Of a DNA stretch of 44,139 nucleotides, positions 16,236 through 25,085 are shown piece after piece. Numbering within the stretch: position 1 is the stretch's first letter; the number at the start of each line of letters is the position of its first letter. This stretch comes from Burkholderiales bacterium (GTDB taxonomy: Bacteria > Pseudomonadota > Gammaproteobacteria > Burkholderiales > Burkholderiaceae_C), in NCBI GenBank assembly GCA_016702555.1, contig JADJDV010000009.1:1-44139 (forward strand), in the 5' to 3' direction. Below the pieces are notes generated by a model that saw only the letters and a program-made list of their open reading frames with translations, was not told the origin of the DNA and did not search any database. Both the position numbers and the translations under genes were made by a program.

Positions 16236-17621
16236 AAGCCCAGGAAGCGGCAATCACCGACTACGCGAAGGTGCTGGGCCTGTCCACCGAGAACATCGAG
16301 GGCTTCACCTACCGCATCAATCTGAAGCTGAAAGACCTGGGCGATCCCGAGGCCGCCGGCTACATGGACAAGGTGTGGCAGATGGTCAACGAAGCCATCT
16401 CCAAGGGCTCCAACGAAATGGCCGAGCGCATCCTCGGCACCTGGACCGAGACCACCGAGACCGTCAGCAAGACCATCCGTGACCTGAGCCAGTGGGACGA
16501 GGACAACATGGGCTACGTGCAAGTCACGGAGACCATCAAGCGCCAGACCTACACCGCGTCAGAGTACGCCCGCGAGGGCGAGAGGGCAATCGACACGCTG
16601 ACCCGCCTAGCAACACCAGCCTGCAATCCGCGAATGCCGCATTCGATTTGCTGGGCCTGCAGATCATGGATGCATCCCTCGCCAGCGGCCACCTGGCCAG
16701 CCTGCTGGTGGACGCATTCGGCGGCACGGACGCCTTGGGCGCTGCGGTGGCGCGTACTGGCAGCACTACTACACCGAGCAGGGCAGATCGAGCGTCACGC
16801 GCCACATGACGGCGACATGTCCGAGGCGCTGGCGCTGCGGACTGCGCTGCCCAGCACCGTTGCCGAGTTCCGCGCGCTGGATCGAGCGCCCAGGAGGCGC
16901 TGACCACCAACGGTGGGCCGCGGCACGCCTGCCGGGCTGATTCAGCGTCAACGCCGCGTTTACCGAGGTCTACGGTAACGCTGACGCCGCCGCTGGCAGC
17001 ATCGCCGATCTGGGCGAAGAGCTGGCCGCGATGGAGCCCATCGTGTTCGGCGCCGCGTCAGACCTCGCCAGCGTGATCGAGCAGGGCCTGCTGGGCACGC
17101 TCACCGGCGCCGCACTGGGCGACCAGCTGGGGCCCCAGTGGTGATGCAGGGGGACCGCCGCCATCGGGGCGGGTCAGCCAGCGACCCGCGCTGATGTTGG
17201 ACGGTGTGGTCAACCCCATGATCGCTGCCGCCATGACCGGCGCCAGCATGTCGGCGGCCGTCAGTCAGGCCGCCATCGACCGCGTGATCCAGCATGCGCA
17301 GGCCGCCGCCGCCGCCATCAACGCCGTGCTGAGCGACCCAGGCTTTCAGGCCGCGATCCAGCAGGTGCAGGCCGCCGTCGGCTCGATCAGCGTTGGCATC
17401 CAGCGGCCCGAGCCTATCTACGACAGCTACGCCGCGCAGAACGCTCGCGCGCTCGCCGCCCAGCGCGAGGCAGAGCGCATGGCCGACGAGGCCCAGCGCA
17501 TGGCCAATCAGCACGCGCAGGAAATGCAGCGCATCGCCCAGCAGCAGTACGCGAGGCCCAGCGCCTGGCCGAACAGCAGGCCAACGAGGCACAACGCGCC
17601 GCCGAGGAGCACGCCCGCGAA
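16236..17621 (+). pseudogene. Tape measure protein, middle part broken across frames
   Basis: Protein-like tape-measure sequence continues here but jumps among the three forward frames at least eight times, mostly explained by single missing bases: near 16230, near 16607 (a missing G in CGCCTGAGC), near 16750, 16815, 16880, in 16910-16940, 17135-17180 and near 17555. Segments such as GFTYRINLKLKDLGDPEAAG, NAAFDLLGLQIM and LPSTVAEFRAL remain clear. A functional phage needs this gene whole, so clustered sequencing errors are likelier than true decay. Confidence 0.75.
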
Positions 17622-19145
17622 ATGCAGCGCCTGGCGGACGAAGATATGCGCCGCCTGCAAGCCATTGCCGGCGAGCGCATGGGCCTGCAAAAACAAATCT
17701 GGCAGATCGAAGGCAACACCGCCGCCCTGCGCGCGCAAGAGCTGTCCGAGCTGGACCCGAGCAACCGCGCCCTGCAGATCCGCATCTGGCAGCTGCAAGA
17801 CGAAAAAACCGCCGTCGAGAAGTACAACGCGGCGCTGAAGAACGCACAGGATTTCCTGAGCGGCTTCACCAAAAACATCACCGAATTTATCTTCAAGGTC
17901 AGCCACGCGCAGGCCGATGCTGCCGAGGGCTACCAACTCGCCGCCGCCAAATTCAGCGCGCAGATGGTCTTGGCGCGTGGCGGTGACCGCGATGCGTTGG
18001 GCTCGATCACCGGCTACGCCGATACGCTGATCGAATCCATCCGCCGCGAGTCCGCCAGCAGCGGCGAGGCCAGCCTGCGCGTCTCGCGCGTGCTCGGTCA
18101 GCTGGCTGAGCTGCCAAAGCAGGTCAGCGCCGAGCAGCTGATCGTTGACGCCATTGGCACCAGCACCGACAGCACCATCTATCAGCTGCAGTCGCTGCAA
18201 ACCAGCCTGATCGATGAGTTGCTCGGTGGTTTCGACATGCTCGACACCACGATGGACAGCAAGCTGTCCGTCGCTGAGCTGCAGTCTGCATTGGCGGGCA
18301 AAGCGTCGGATGCGCAGATCGCCGCGCTGATCGCGCGCGTCGACACCAACAGCGATGGCCAGATCAGCAAGCTGGAGCTGATCCGCGCCCGCACCGCCGA
18401 CACGGCCGACAACGTGGGCACCGTCAACACCACGGTGGGCACCTGGGGCAGCAACCAGTACACCCGCCTGGGCTCGGTCGACACCTCTGTCGGCTACTGG
18501 GGCAATCTGCAGTACTCCAAGCTTGAGGGCCTGCTGCAGTACCAGACGGTGCAGACCGCCGGCACCTACAACGATTTCCGCGCCGACTACCGGATGATCC
18601 GCGAGAGCGTGGATTTTGTGTACTCCGCCATCCGCGCGATGCACTTCACCGACGGCACAAACAGCATCATGCGCATGCGCGCGCAGTTTGACGAGGTGCG
18701 CAACAACTCCAACCCGCTCTACGTTAAATCCGAAAACCGCAGCCAGGGCAGCTGGCTCATGTTCGCGCAGGGCGGCTACACCGGCGACGGTGGCAAGTAC
18801 GACCCGGCCGGCATCGTGCACAGGGGCGAGTACGTGTTCGACGCCGACGCCGTGCGCCGCCTCGGCGGGCCGATGGTGCTGGAGTCCATCCGCCGAGGTC
18901 AGCCCGGCTACGCCGACGGCGGTCTGGTCACTCCAGTGCCGTTCATCGCCGCCCGCCCGGGCAGTGACCCCGAAGTCAAGCGCCTGCTGCGCGAGCTGGT
19001 CGACGAAGCGCGCGCCAAAGAGAGCAACGACCGCGTGCGCCACAGCACGCTGCTGAATCAGGCCAGCCGCCAGACCGAAATCATGGAGCGGCAGGAAAAC
19101 ATCGGCATGCCGCGCGAGCGCAAAGAAAACGCCGTCGTCGTATGA
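17622..19145 (+). CDS. Tape measure protein, C-terminal part with EF-hand-like pair
   Basis: A 507-residue open frame continuing the tape measure gene (its ATG at 17622 is internal). It begins with coiled coil rich in Gln, Glu and Arg, then FLSGFTKNITEFIFKVSHAQADAAEGYQLA, and ends in a GGYTGDGGKYDPAGIVHRGEYVF segment, which is typical of tape measure C-termini. In between, at nt 18243-18278 and 18342-18377, lie two 12-residue loops (DTTMDSKLSVAE and DTNSDGQISKLE) with the Asp/Asn/Ser/Glu positions of calcium-binding EF-hands, about 33 residues apart. It overlaps the next gene by 4 bases. Confidence 0.88.
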   Translation: MQRLADEDMRRLQAIAGERMGLQKQIWQIEGNTAALRAQELSELDPSNRALQIRIWQLQDEKTAVEKYNAALKNAQDFLSGFTKNITEFIFKVSHAQADAAEGYQLAAAKFSAQMVLARGGDRDALGSITGYADTLIESIRRESASSGEASLRVSRVLGQLAELPKQVSAEQLIVDAIGTSTDSTIYQLQSLQTSLIDELLGGFDMLDTTMDSKLSVAELQSALAGKASDAQIAALIARVDTNSDGQISKLELIRARTADTADNVGTVNTTVGTWGSNQYTRLGSVDTSVGYWGNLQYSKLEGLLQYQTVQTAGTYNDFRADYRMIRESVDFVYSAIRAMHFTDGTNSIMRMRAQFDEVRNNSNPLYVKSENRSQGSWLMFAQGGYTGDGGKYDPAGIVHRGEYVFDADAVRRLGGPMVLESIRRGQPGYADGGLVTPVPFIAARPGSDPEVKRLLRELVDEARAKESNDRVRHSTLLNQASRQTEIMERQENIGMPRERKENAVVV

Positions 19146-20065
19146 ACAGATCGCCACTCCAAATCATCGCCGGCACACGCGTGACCGACGCCATGCTTGT
19201 CGGCACCAACCTCGCCGAAAACGAGCACGCCGCGTACAACGGCAGCGCCACGTACAACAAGGGCGGCCGCGTCATCCATCAGCACCTAATCTACGAGAGC
19301 GTTCAAGATGGCAACACCGGCCACACGCCCGGCGCGCTCGACTCTGGCCAGTGGTGGGGCAAGGTCGGGCCAACCAACAAGTGGGCCGCGTTCGATTTGT
19401 CTAGCAGCACCAAGGCGTTGATGACCGGCGACAGCTATTTCGAGCTGCGCTCGGGGCAGTCCATCTCCAGCGTGATGCTGATCAACTGCGCGGGCATCCA
19501 GTCCGTGCGCCTGCGCCTGATCGAAGACGGTGTCACCCACTTCGACCAGCTGCACAGCATGGCCGCCGTGATGAGCGAGGCAACGTGGTACAGCTGGTTT
19601 TTTGATTCGCGCGTCAACAAAACGCGCCTGATCGTCAGCGATTTGCCCGCACGGCCGTTGGCCACGCTGCGCATCGACATCTACCCCATCGGCGGCGAGA
19701 CAGCCAGCGTTGGCACTGTCCAGTTCGGGCGCTCTTACAAAGTCGGCATCGGCGTCAAGACCGGCGTCACGCTGGAGCGGCTGGATTTCAGCAGCGCCGA
19801 GGAAAACAAATACACCGGCGAGATCGATTACCTCATGCCGCGCCCGCCCGGCAAGCGCCAGCAGCTCACCGTGGTACTCGACCCGAGCGAATTCGACGCC
19901 ACCGACGCATTGCTTGACCGCCTGGTGGGCGTGCCCTGCATGTTCATCGTGCCCGGCCCGTTCAAAGCCCTGTCCCTGTGGGGCTACCTGCCCGGCTCAT
20001 CGCAAAGCGTGCCCTACGTCAACGCGCCCGAACTCAACATCACCATCCGAGGGTTCCCACAATGA
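19142..20065 (+). CDS. Tail protein with carbohydrate-binding-like N-terminus
   Basis: A 307-residue protein directly after the tape measure gene (ATGA overlap). Residues ~30-75 (YNGSATYNKGGRVIHQHLIYES, then GQWWG) resemble small carbohydrate-binding modules of the CBM5/12 type. The middle is beta-rich, and the C-terminal half (YKVGIGVKTGVTLERLD, KYTGEIDYLMPRPPGKRQQLTVVLDP, then VPCMFIVPGP) looks like a distal-tail domain. It is probably a baseplate or tail-tip component that contacts the cell surface. Exact family not recognised. Overlaps the fibre gene by 4 bases. Confidence 0.7.
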   Translation: MNRSPLQIIAGTRVTDAMLVGTNLAENEHAAYNGSATYNKGGRVIHQHLIYESVQDGNTGHTPGALDSGQWWGKVGPTNKWAAFDLSSSTKALMTGDSYFELRSGQSISSVMLINCAGIQSVRLRLIEDGVTHFDQLHSMAAVMSEATWYSWFFDSRVNKTRLIVSDLPARPLATLRIDIYPIGGETASVGTVQFGRSYKVGIGVKTGVTLERLDFSSAEENKYTGEIDYLMPRPPGKRQQLTVVLDPSEFDATDALLDRLVGVPCMFIVPGPFKALSLWGYLPGSSQSVPYVNAPELNITIRGFPQ

Positions 20066-21738
20066 CCGCACCGCAGATTACTAAAGTCCTCAACCCGCCG
20101 CTTATCAGTGACTCGGTCGAGGACTTCAACGTCAAGGCGTTCCAGACCGTCTCAGACCTCAATCCGATGATGTCCGAGGCGAACGCCGTCGCGACATACA
20201 TCAACACCAAAGCCGGCGAGGTCGCCGACAACGTGGCCACCGCCGCCGGCGCCGCCGCCGCCGCCAATACCGCCACCACCAAGGCTGCCGAGGCCGCCGC
20301 GTCCGCCCTGGCCGCCGACGCCAGCAAGACCGCCGCCGCCGCCTCGGCCACCTCGGCATCGGGCAGCGCCAGCACCGCTACAACGCAAGCCACGGCGGCC
20401 GGCAACAGCGCCACCGCAGCGGCGGGCAGCGCCACCACCGCCAGCACCGCCAAGACCGCTGCGGAGACGGCCGCAACCAACGCGGGCAACTCCGCCAGCA
20501 CCGCCAGCACCAAGGCGACCGAGGCGGGCACGGCGGCCACTGCGGCCGGCAACAGCGCCACCGCAGCGGCGGGCAGCGCCACGTCAGCCAACACCGCAAA
20601 GACCGCAGCCGAGACGGCCCGCGACGACGCGCAGACCGCGCGCACGCAGGCGCAGACCGCCGCCACCAACGCGGGCACCAGCGCGACCAACGCCGCCAAC
20701 TCGGCCGCCGCAGCCGCGCAGTCAGCCGCCGACGCCGAGGCCATCGCCACCGGCGATCTGCTGGCCAACACCGCGCCCGAGGCGCTGGGCACGTCAGCCG
20801 TCGGCACGTCCTCGCGCGCGGCCAGGGCGGATCACGTACACCTCATGCCCACGGCCGCGCAGGTGGGCGCCGTGCCCGCTGCACACGCAGGCGCGGGCGG
20901 CGCCGCGCACGCCAATGCAACGACCTCGGTAGACGGGTTCATGTCCAGTGCGGACAAGACCAAGCTCAACGGTGTCGCCAGCGGTGCAACAGCCAACGCC
21001 ACCGATTCGCAACTGCGCGACCGCTCCACGCATACCGGCACGCAGACCATTTCCTCGGTGTCGGGTCTGCAAACTGCGCTGGACTCGAAAGCTGCAGTGG
21101 GGTCGACCGCCGGGGCTAATCTTGGGGTTGCGTCGGCTGGCACGGAGACCACCGCATCCCGCTCAGACCACGTTCACGAGCTGCCCACGGCTGCCGAGGT
21201 GGGGGCCGCACCATCAGCCCACGTGGGTGCAGGCGGCACTGCCCACGCTAATGCAACGACCTCGGTAGACGGATTCATGTCGTCCGCCGACAAGACCAAG
21301 CTCAACGGCATCGCCAGCAACGCAACGGCCAACGCCTCCAACGCTGAGCTGCGAGACCGCTCGACGCACACCGGCACGCAAGCGCAGAGCACCGTCACTA
21401 ATCTGACGACCGATTTGGCGGCGCGGGTCAATCGCCAGGACAGCTATGCCACGGTCACCAGCGGCGTGATCAACCTGGGTCTGGAAACAGAGCTGTACCA
21501 CATCACGGTCAGCGGCAACGTCACCGTGTCGGTTAGCAACGCGCCCACCACGTCGCGTGTCGTCAAGCGGCTGATCGTGCAGTACAGCAGTGGCGTGGTT
21601 ACATGGCCCGCGTCGTTCAAGTTGCCCACGCCCATGCCCACGTTTGCAGCGGGCAAAGCCTACGTATTCAGCATTGAGCAATCGCCGAATAGCGGGGTGT
21701 ATTTCCTCGTACCTGGACCGGAGTACACGTACCCATGA
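20062..21738 (+). CDS. Tail fibre with Ala-rich stalk and duplicated HxH modules
   Basis: A 558-residue fibre starting at ATG 20062 (overlap with the previous stop; upstream in-frame ATGs lie inside that gene). Residues ~50-235 are a low-complexity Ala/Thr/Ser/Asn stalk with repeated TAAGNSATAAAGSAT and TAKTAAETA blocks, a pattern seen in trimeric fibre shafts. Next come two copies of a module with DHVH and HANATTSVDGFMSSADKTK segments, as in other fibres where HxH motifs bind metal along the trimer axis. A C-terminal ~120-residue beta-rich domain probably binds the receptor. The stop overlaps the next start. Confidence 0.85.
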   Translation: MTAPQITKVLNPPLISDSVEDFNVKAFQTVSDLNPMMSEANAVATYINTKAGEVADNVATAAGAAAAANTATTKAAEAAASALAADASKTAAAASATSASGSASTATTQATAAGNSATAAAGSATTASTAKTAAETAATNAGNSASTASTKATEAGTAATAAGNSATAAAGSATSANTAKTAAETARDDAQTARTQAQTAATNAGTSATNAANSAAAAAQSAADAEAIATGDLLANTAPEALGTSAVGTSSRAARADHVHLMPTAAQVGAVPAAHAGAGGAAHANATTSVDGFMSSADKTKLNGVASGATANATDSQLRDRSTHTGTQTISSVSGLQTALDSKAAVGSTAGANLGVASAGTETTASRSDHVHELPTAAEVGAAPSAHVGAGGTAHANATTSVDGFMSSADKTKLNGIASNATANASNAELRDRSTHTGTQAQSTVTNLTTDLAARVNRQDSYATVTSGVINLGLETELYHITVSGNVTVSVSNAPTTSRVVKRLIVQYSSGVVTWPASFKLPTPMPTFAAGKAYVFSIEQSPNSGVYFLVPGPEYTYP

Positions 21739-22670
21739 CCCGAGTGTTTTTGACGCACAGAGCCGAGCGCCAGATGGCTGGCGCTACCTGGACCGCACGC
21801 ACCGGCGCTGGGTCGAGGAATTGGTTCGGGATATCCTGCTCCGCAGACGGTCAGCACATAGCCGCCGCCGTTTACGGCGGCTACATCTACACCAGCACAA
21901 ATGGCGGCGCTACCTGGACCGAGCGCACCGGCGCTGGGTCGAGGGATTGGCGAGGGATATCCTGCTCCGCAGACGGTCAGCACATAGCCGCCGCCGCCGA
22001 CTCTGCCGACTACATCTGCACCAGCACGGATGGCGGCGCTACCTGGACCGCACGCACCGGCGCTGGGTCGAGGTATTGGCAAGGGATATCCTGCTCCGCT
22101 GACGGTCAGTACATCGCAGCCGCCGCCGGCTATGACGGCTACATCTACACAAGCGCTGATGGTGGCGCTACGTGGACAACGCGCACCAGCGCTGGGGACA
22201 GGGATTGGCGAGCGATAACCTGCTCCGCTGACGGACAGTACATCGCAGCCGCCGTCAGCGGAGGCTACATCTACACCAGCACAAATGGCGGCGCTACCTG
22301 GACCGAGCGCACCGGCGCTGGGTCGAGGGATTGGCGAGGGATATCCTGCTCCGCAGACGGTCAGCACATAGCCGCCGCCGCCGACTCTGCCGACTACATC
22401 TGCACCAGCACGGATGGCGGCGCTACCTGGACCGCACGCACCGGCGCTGGGTCGAGGGATTGGCAAGGGATAGCCTGCTCCGCTGACGGACAGTACATCG
22501 CAGCCGCCGGTAGCTCCACCAACATCTACACAAGCACGGATGGCGGCGCTACCTGGACCGCACGCACCGGCGCTGGGGCGCGGAATTGGTATGGCATCGC
22601 CGGAAGCGGTGACCTGTCGAGCATCGTGGCCGCCGCGAATGGCGGCTACATCTACACCAGTGAGGGCTAA
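21735..22670 (+). CDS. Asp-box (BNR) repeat protein, probable receptor-binding tail protein
   Basis: A 311-residue protein made of seven repeats of about 41 residues. Each has an Asp-box (S-T-D/N-G-G-A-T-W), then RTGAGSRxWxGISCSADGQ and IAAA, ending YIYTS: the blade pattern of sialidase-like beta-propellers. At DNA level a stretch of about 178 bases at 21897-22074 recurs almost exactly at 22281-22458, so two repeats were copied recently. It starts inside the fibre stop codon. It may bind or process glycans on the host surface; no catalytic sialidase residues are recognisable, so binding is likelier than cleavage. Confidence 0.8.
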   Translation: MTRVFLTHRAERQMAGATWTARTGAGSRNWFGISCSADGQHIAAAVYGGYIYTSTNGGATWTERTGAGSRDWRGISCSADGQHIAAAADSADYICTSTDGGATWTARTGAGSRYWQGISCSADGQYIAAAAGYDGYIYTSADGGATWTTRTSAGDRDWRAITCSADGQYIAAAVSGGYIYTSTNGGATWTERTGAGSRDWRGISCSADGQHIAAAADSADYICTSTDGGATWTARTGAGSRDWQGIACSADGQYIAAAGSSTNIYTSTDGGATWTARTGAGARNWYGIAGSGDLSSIVAAANGGYIYTSEG

Positions 22671-22673
22671 ACC

Positions 22674-23180
22674 ATGTACTACAACACCCAAACCCATACT
22701 TTCAATCATTCGCACACCGAGGTCGCGCGAGAAACAAATTCCAGCTTCGCTGTCGGCGAACTGGTAGTCGGCGATTACCGGCTCTACGAGCACATGCCCG
22801 AGCCCGAATACGACGCCGCCACGCATCGCATCGAGGCGTCCGACACCATCAGCCAGCGCACAGGCCAGCCCTGGCTGCGCGGCTGGGACGTGATCGCGTT
22901 GACGCCAGCGGAAATCGAGGCCGCGCAAAAGGCCCGCGTGCCGCAGTCCGTCACCCGCCGCCAAGCCCGCCAGGCGCTGCTGCTGGCCGGCTTGCTGGAC
23001 AACGTGCAGCCCGCCATCAACGCGATCACCGACCCCGTGCAGCGCGGCATGGCGCAGATTGAGTGGGACGACAGCCAGCAGTTCGAGCGCGAGCGCCCGC
23101 TGCTGATTTCGCTGGCCGCCGCGCTGGGCTTGGGCGCCGAGGCGCTGGACAACCTGTTCATCCAGGCGGCGCAGTTGTGA
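22674..23180 (+). CDS. Tail fibre-associated hypothetical protein
   Basis: A 168-residue protein. The first half is a small beta domain (YYNTQTHTF, then VVGDYRLYEHMPEPEYDAATHRIEAS) ending in a WDVIALTPAEIEAAQKAR linker common in fibre-associated or fibre-assembly proteins of beta- and gammaproteobacterial phages. The second half (VTRRQARQALLLAGLLDNVQPAINAI to EIWDDSQQFERERPLL-like region) is helical. It lies directly after the tail fibre genes. A chaperone or fibre component is plausible but not proven. Confidence 0.65.
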   Translation: MYYNTQTHTFNHSHTEVARETNSSFAVGELVVGDYRLYEHMPEPEYDAATHRIEASDTISQRTGQPWLRGWDVIALTPAEIEAAQKARVPQSVTRRQARQALLLAGLLDNVQPAINAITDPVQRGMAQIEWDDSQQFERERPLLISLAAALGLGAEALDNLFIQAAQL

Positions 23181-23587
23181 AACTCGCTCTGCGCCGCACC
23201 GCCGCCGAAAACGCCACCTGGGCGCAGCGCAGGTTTGCCGCGCTCACGCGCTGGCGGCTGTGCAGCGTGTACTGCCACGCCGGCATCGTGATCGGTGATC
23301 GGCTGTATCAGGTCAACGCCGCGCATGGGCTGCATGAGTCGGACTACACGCCCGAGCGCTGGGACCTGTTCGACGTGGGCGGTGACGATGCGGCGGCGCT
23401 GGAATTGTTCGACGCGCTGGCCGGCGCCCGCTACGACTACCTGGGCGTGCTGGGTTTCGGCTTGCCGGTGCGCGGCGACGCTGACCGTTTGTACTGCTTC
23501 GAGTGGTGCGCGCTGGCGATGGGGGTAGAGCACCAGCGCTGGATGACGCCCGAAAAATTGCTGCTTGCAGCCTGGGGACGCCCATGA
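23177..23587 (+). CDS. Papain-like (NlpC/P60/YiiX superfamily) hydrolase
   Basis: A 136-residue protein starting at GTG 23177, overlapping the previous stop. It shows the permuted papain-like order: His in YCHAGIVIGDRLYQV, then ARYDYLGVLGFGLPV, and the catalytic-type Cys in YCFEWCALAMG near the C-terminus. Such enzymes cut peptides or lipids of the cell envelope and often act in phage tails or lysis. It overlaps the next gene by 4 bases. Substrate unknown. Confidence 0.7.
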   Translation: MKLALRRTAAENATWAQRRFAALTRWRLCSVYCHAGIVIGDRLYQVNAAHGLHESDYTPERWDLFDVGGDDAAALELFDALAGARYDYLGVLGFGLPVRGDADRLYCFEWCALAMGVEHQRWMTPEKLLLAAWGRP

Positions 23588-24339
23588 TCTGGCTGACCAT
23601 TCCCGCCGCGCTCCTGGCGTTCCTGGCTGCCCTGGTGGCCCTGCGCCACTGGATGGCCTCGCCCGCCCGCGTGCTTGACGAGATTGAGGCGCTCACCGAT
23701 GTGCCGGCCCACATCAAGGCCGACTTGCTCGACTGCATCGACGCCGCCCAAGACGCCGACCGCAAGACGTGGTTGTACGACCTGAGCGCACCGCTCGTGA
23801 TGCTGCTGGTGCTGCCGTTCGTGCCGCGCAGCGCCGACCACTTGCCCAAGGCGTTCCGCAACTGGGACAACGACGTTTCGATGAACGGCGACGGTCATGG
23901 CTGGCAGGACGAGGGCGGCGCCTGGCACGACGCGCGCATCACGCCCGCGCCCGAGGGTGCCCTGCTGGTCAGTCACTCCGACCCGGCATACGGCGGCGAC
24001 TGCTACTACGCCAAGGGCCACCACCCGCGCAGCTTCTGGGCCAGGTACATCTGGCTGGGCTGGCGCAACCGCGCGTCGCTCATGTCGCTGGAGCTGGGCG
24101 AGCCGGTCACTGCCACGCCAGTGCTGATCAGCGGCAGCATGGCGATCCACCGTGGTGGTCCCTACGGGCATTTCCTGCTCAAACACGGCGACTGCTATCA
24201 CTACAAGAGCATCCAGAAGTGGCGCGGCCTGGCGCTGATCCGCAGCTACGGCTACAAGCTGGAGATTGCCTATCACATGGGCCGAGACACGGTGGCTGCT
24301 GTGGCTATCGGGCGATCACTCAAGCGAGCGAGGGCATGA
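23584..24339 (+). CDS. Membrane-anchored hypothetical phage protein
   Basis: A 251-residue protein starting at ATG 23584 (overlap with the previous stop). A transmembrane helix lies at residues 2-20 (WLTIPAALLAFLAALVAL) and a second hydrophobic helix at ~70-82 (LVMLLVLPFV). The rest is Trp-, Tyr- and His-rich and probably folded (ARYIWLGWRNRAS, GGPYGHFLLKHGDCYHYKS). It resembles a family of uncharacterised tail-proximal proteins of proteobacterial phages. No function assigned. Confidence 0.6.
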   Translation: MIWLTIPAALLAFLAALVALRHWMASPARVLDEIEALTDVPAHIKADLLDCIDAAQDADRKTWLYDLSAPLVMLLVLPFVPRSADHLPKAFRNWDNDVSMNGDGHGWQDEGGAWHDARITPAPEGALLVSHSDPAYGGDCYYAKGHHPRSFWARYIWLGWRNRASLMSLELGEPVTATPVLISGSMAIHRGGPYGHFLLKHGDCYHYKSIQKWRGLALIRSYGYKLEIAYHMGRDTVAAVAIGRSLKRARA

Positions 24340-24342
24340 CCA

Positions 24343-24687
24343 ATGCAACGCGAGCGCCTCGTCACCGCCGACCCTCGGGACATCGCTGAATACGTGGACC
24401 GGGACATCGCTGAATACGTGGACCGGGGCATGGATCAACTCGAAGAAAAGCTCATCAAGCACGTTGATCGCCGGTTCGATGAGCTGGCCGATCTGCTGCG
24501 CGGCGCGTTCCCCGGCGGTGACATGGTGAAGCATCGCCTGGAGCATGAGCGCAAGCTGGAGGCCGAGGCCGACCTCAAGAGCCTGCGTCGGTCACTGATC
24601 GAGAAGGGCGCATTCGGCCTGATTGCCGCGCTGCTGGCGATGAACTGGGAGGCCATCAAGATGGCCGTCCGGGAGTTTTTCAAATGA
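24343..24687 (+). CDS. Hypothetical protein with tandem duplication
   Basis: A 114-residue protein. Near the N-terminus a perfect 24-bp tandem duplication (24377-24400 and 24401-24424) encodes two identical RDIAEYVD octapeptides. Charged helices follow (EEKLIKHVDRRFDELADLL and HERKLEAEADLKSLRRSLIEK), then a hydrophobic segment GAFGLIAALLAMNW near the C-terminus. The layout resembles small membrane-associated proteins of lysis regions. It overlaps the next gene by 4 bases. Confidence 0.55.
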   Translation: MQRERLVTADPRDIAEYVDRDIAEYVDRGMDQLEEKLIKHVDRRFDELADLLRGAFPGGDMVKHRLEHERKLEAEADLKSLRRSLIEKGAFGLIAALLAMNWEAIKMAVREFFK

Positions 24688-25085
24688 AGCGCCTGCTCGC
24701 CGATGCGGCGGCTTTCGTGGCGTTCCCGCTGCTGCTGTGGGGCGTGTACGCGGCCGACCAGTCGTACCCGGTGGTTGCCGATTTTCGCGTGGTCACCCAG
24801 GTTGTGACGCAGGATGGCGTGCTGATCGAGGGCGCGATGGACAAGCGCCGCAACTGCCGCATGCTGGAGGTGGTGTCGGTCGTTGACGACGAGGTGATGC
24901 CGGTGGCGTTCATGGGTGCCGGCGAGATGCCGCTCTACAAGCGCCCGCTGGGTCCGCAGAAGTGGGGGCCGTGGCTGGTCATCGCTGATCCGAAGCGGGG
25001 CGTCGTGCTGCACGCCCGGCATGTATGCCACGGCGCGTGGGACCACACCGCCGTGCTGACCTCGTTTGTTGTGGGGGTGCAGTGA
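24684..25085 (+). CDS. Hypothetical N-terminally anchored protein
   Basis: A 133-residue protein with a short N-terminal hydrophobic helix (AAAFVAFPLLLWGVYAAD) preceded by MKRLL, fitting a signal anchor. The exported part (SYPVVADFRVVTQVV to WGPWLVIADPKRGVVLHARHVCHG) is beta-rich with two cysteines. The gene is linked to its neighbours by overlaps on both sides in the lysis region. Function unknown. Confidence 0.55.
   Translation: MKRLLADAAAFVAFPLLLWGVYAADQSYPVVADFRVVTQVVTQDGVLIEGAMDKRRNCRMLEVVSVVDDEVMPVAFMGAGEMPLYKRPLGPQKWGPWLVIADPKRGVVLHARHVCHGAWDHTAVLTSFVVGVQ

Noticed and set aside
17508..19157. Leftward ORF of 549 codons
   Set aside because: It is antisense to the tape measure gene, whose protein signatures are clear; GC-rich codon use opens the opposite strand.
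21660..22964. Leftward ORF of 434 codons
   Set aside because: Antisense to the Asp-box repeat gene; its apparent repeats mirror those of the real gene.
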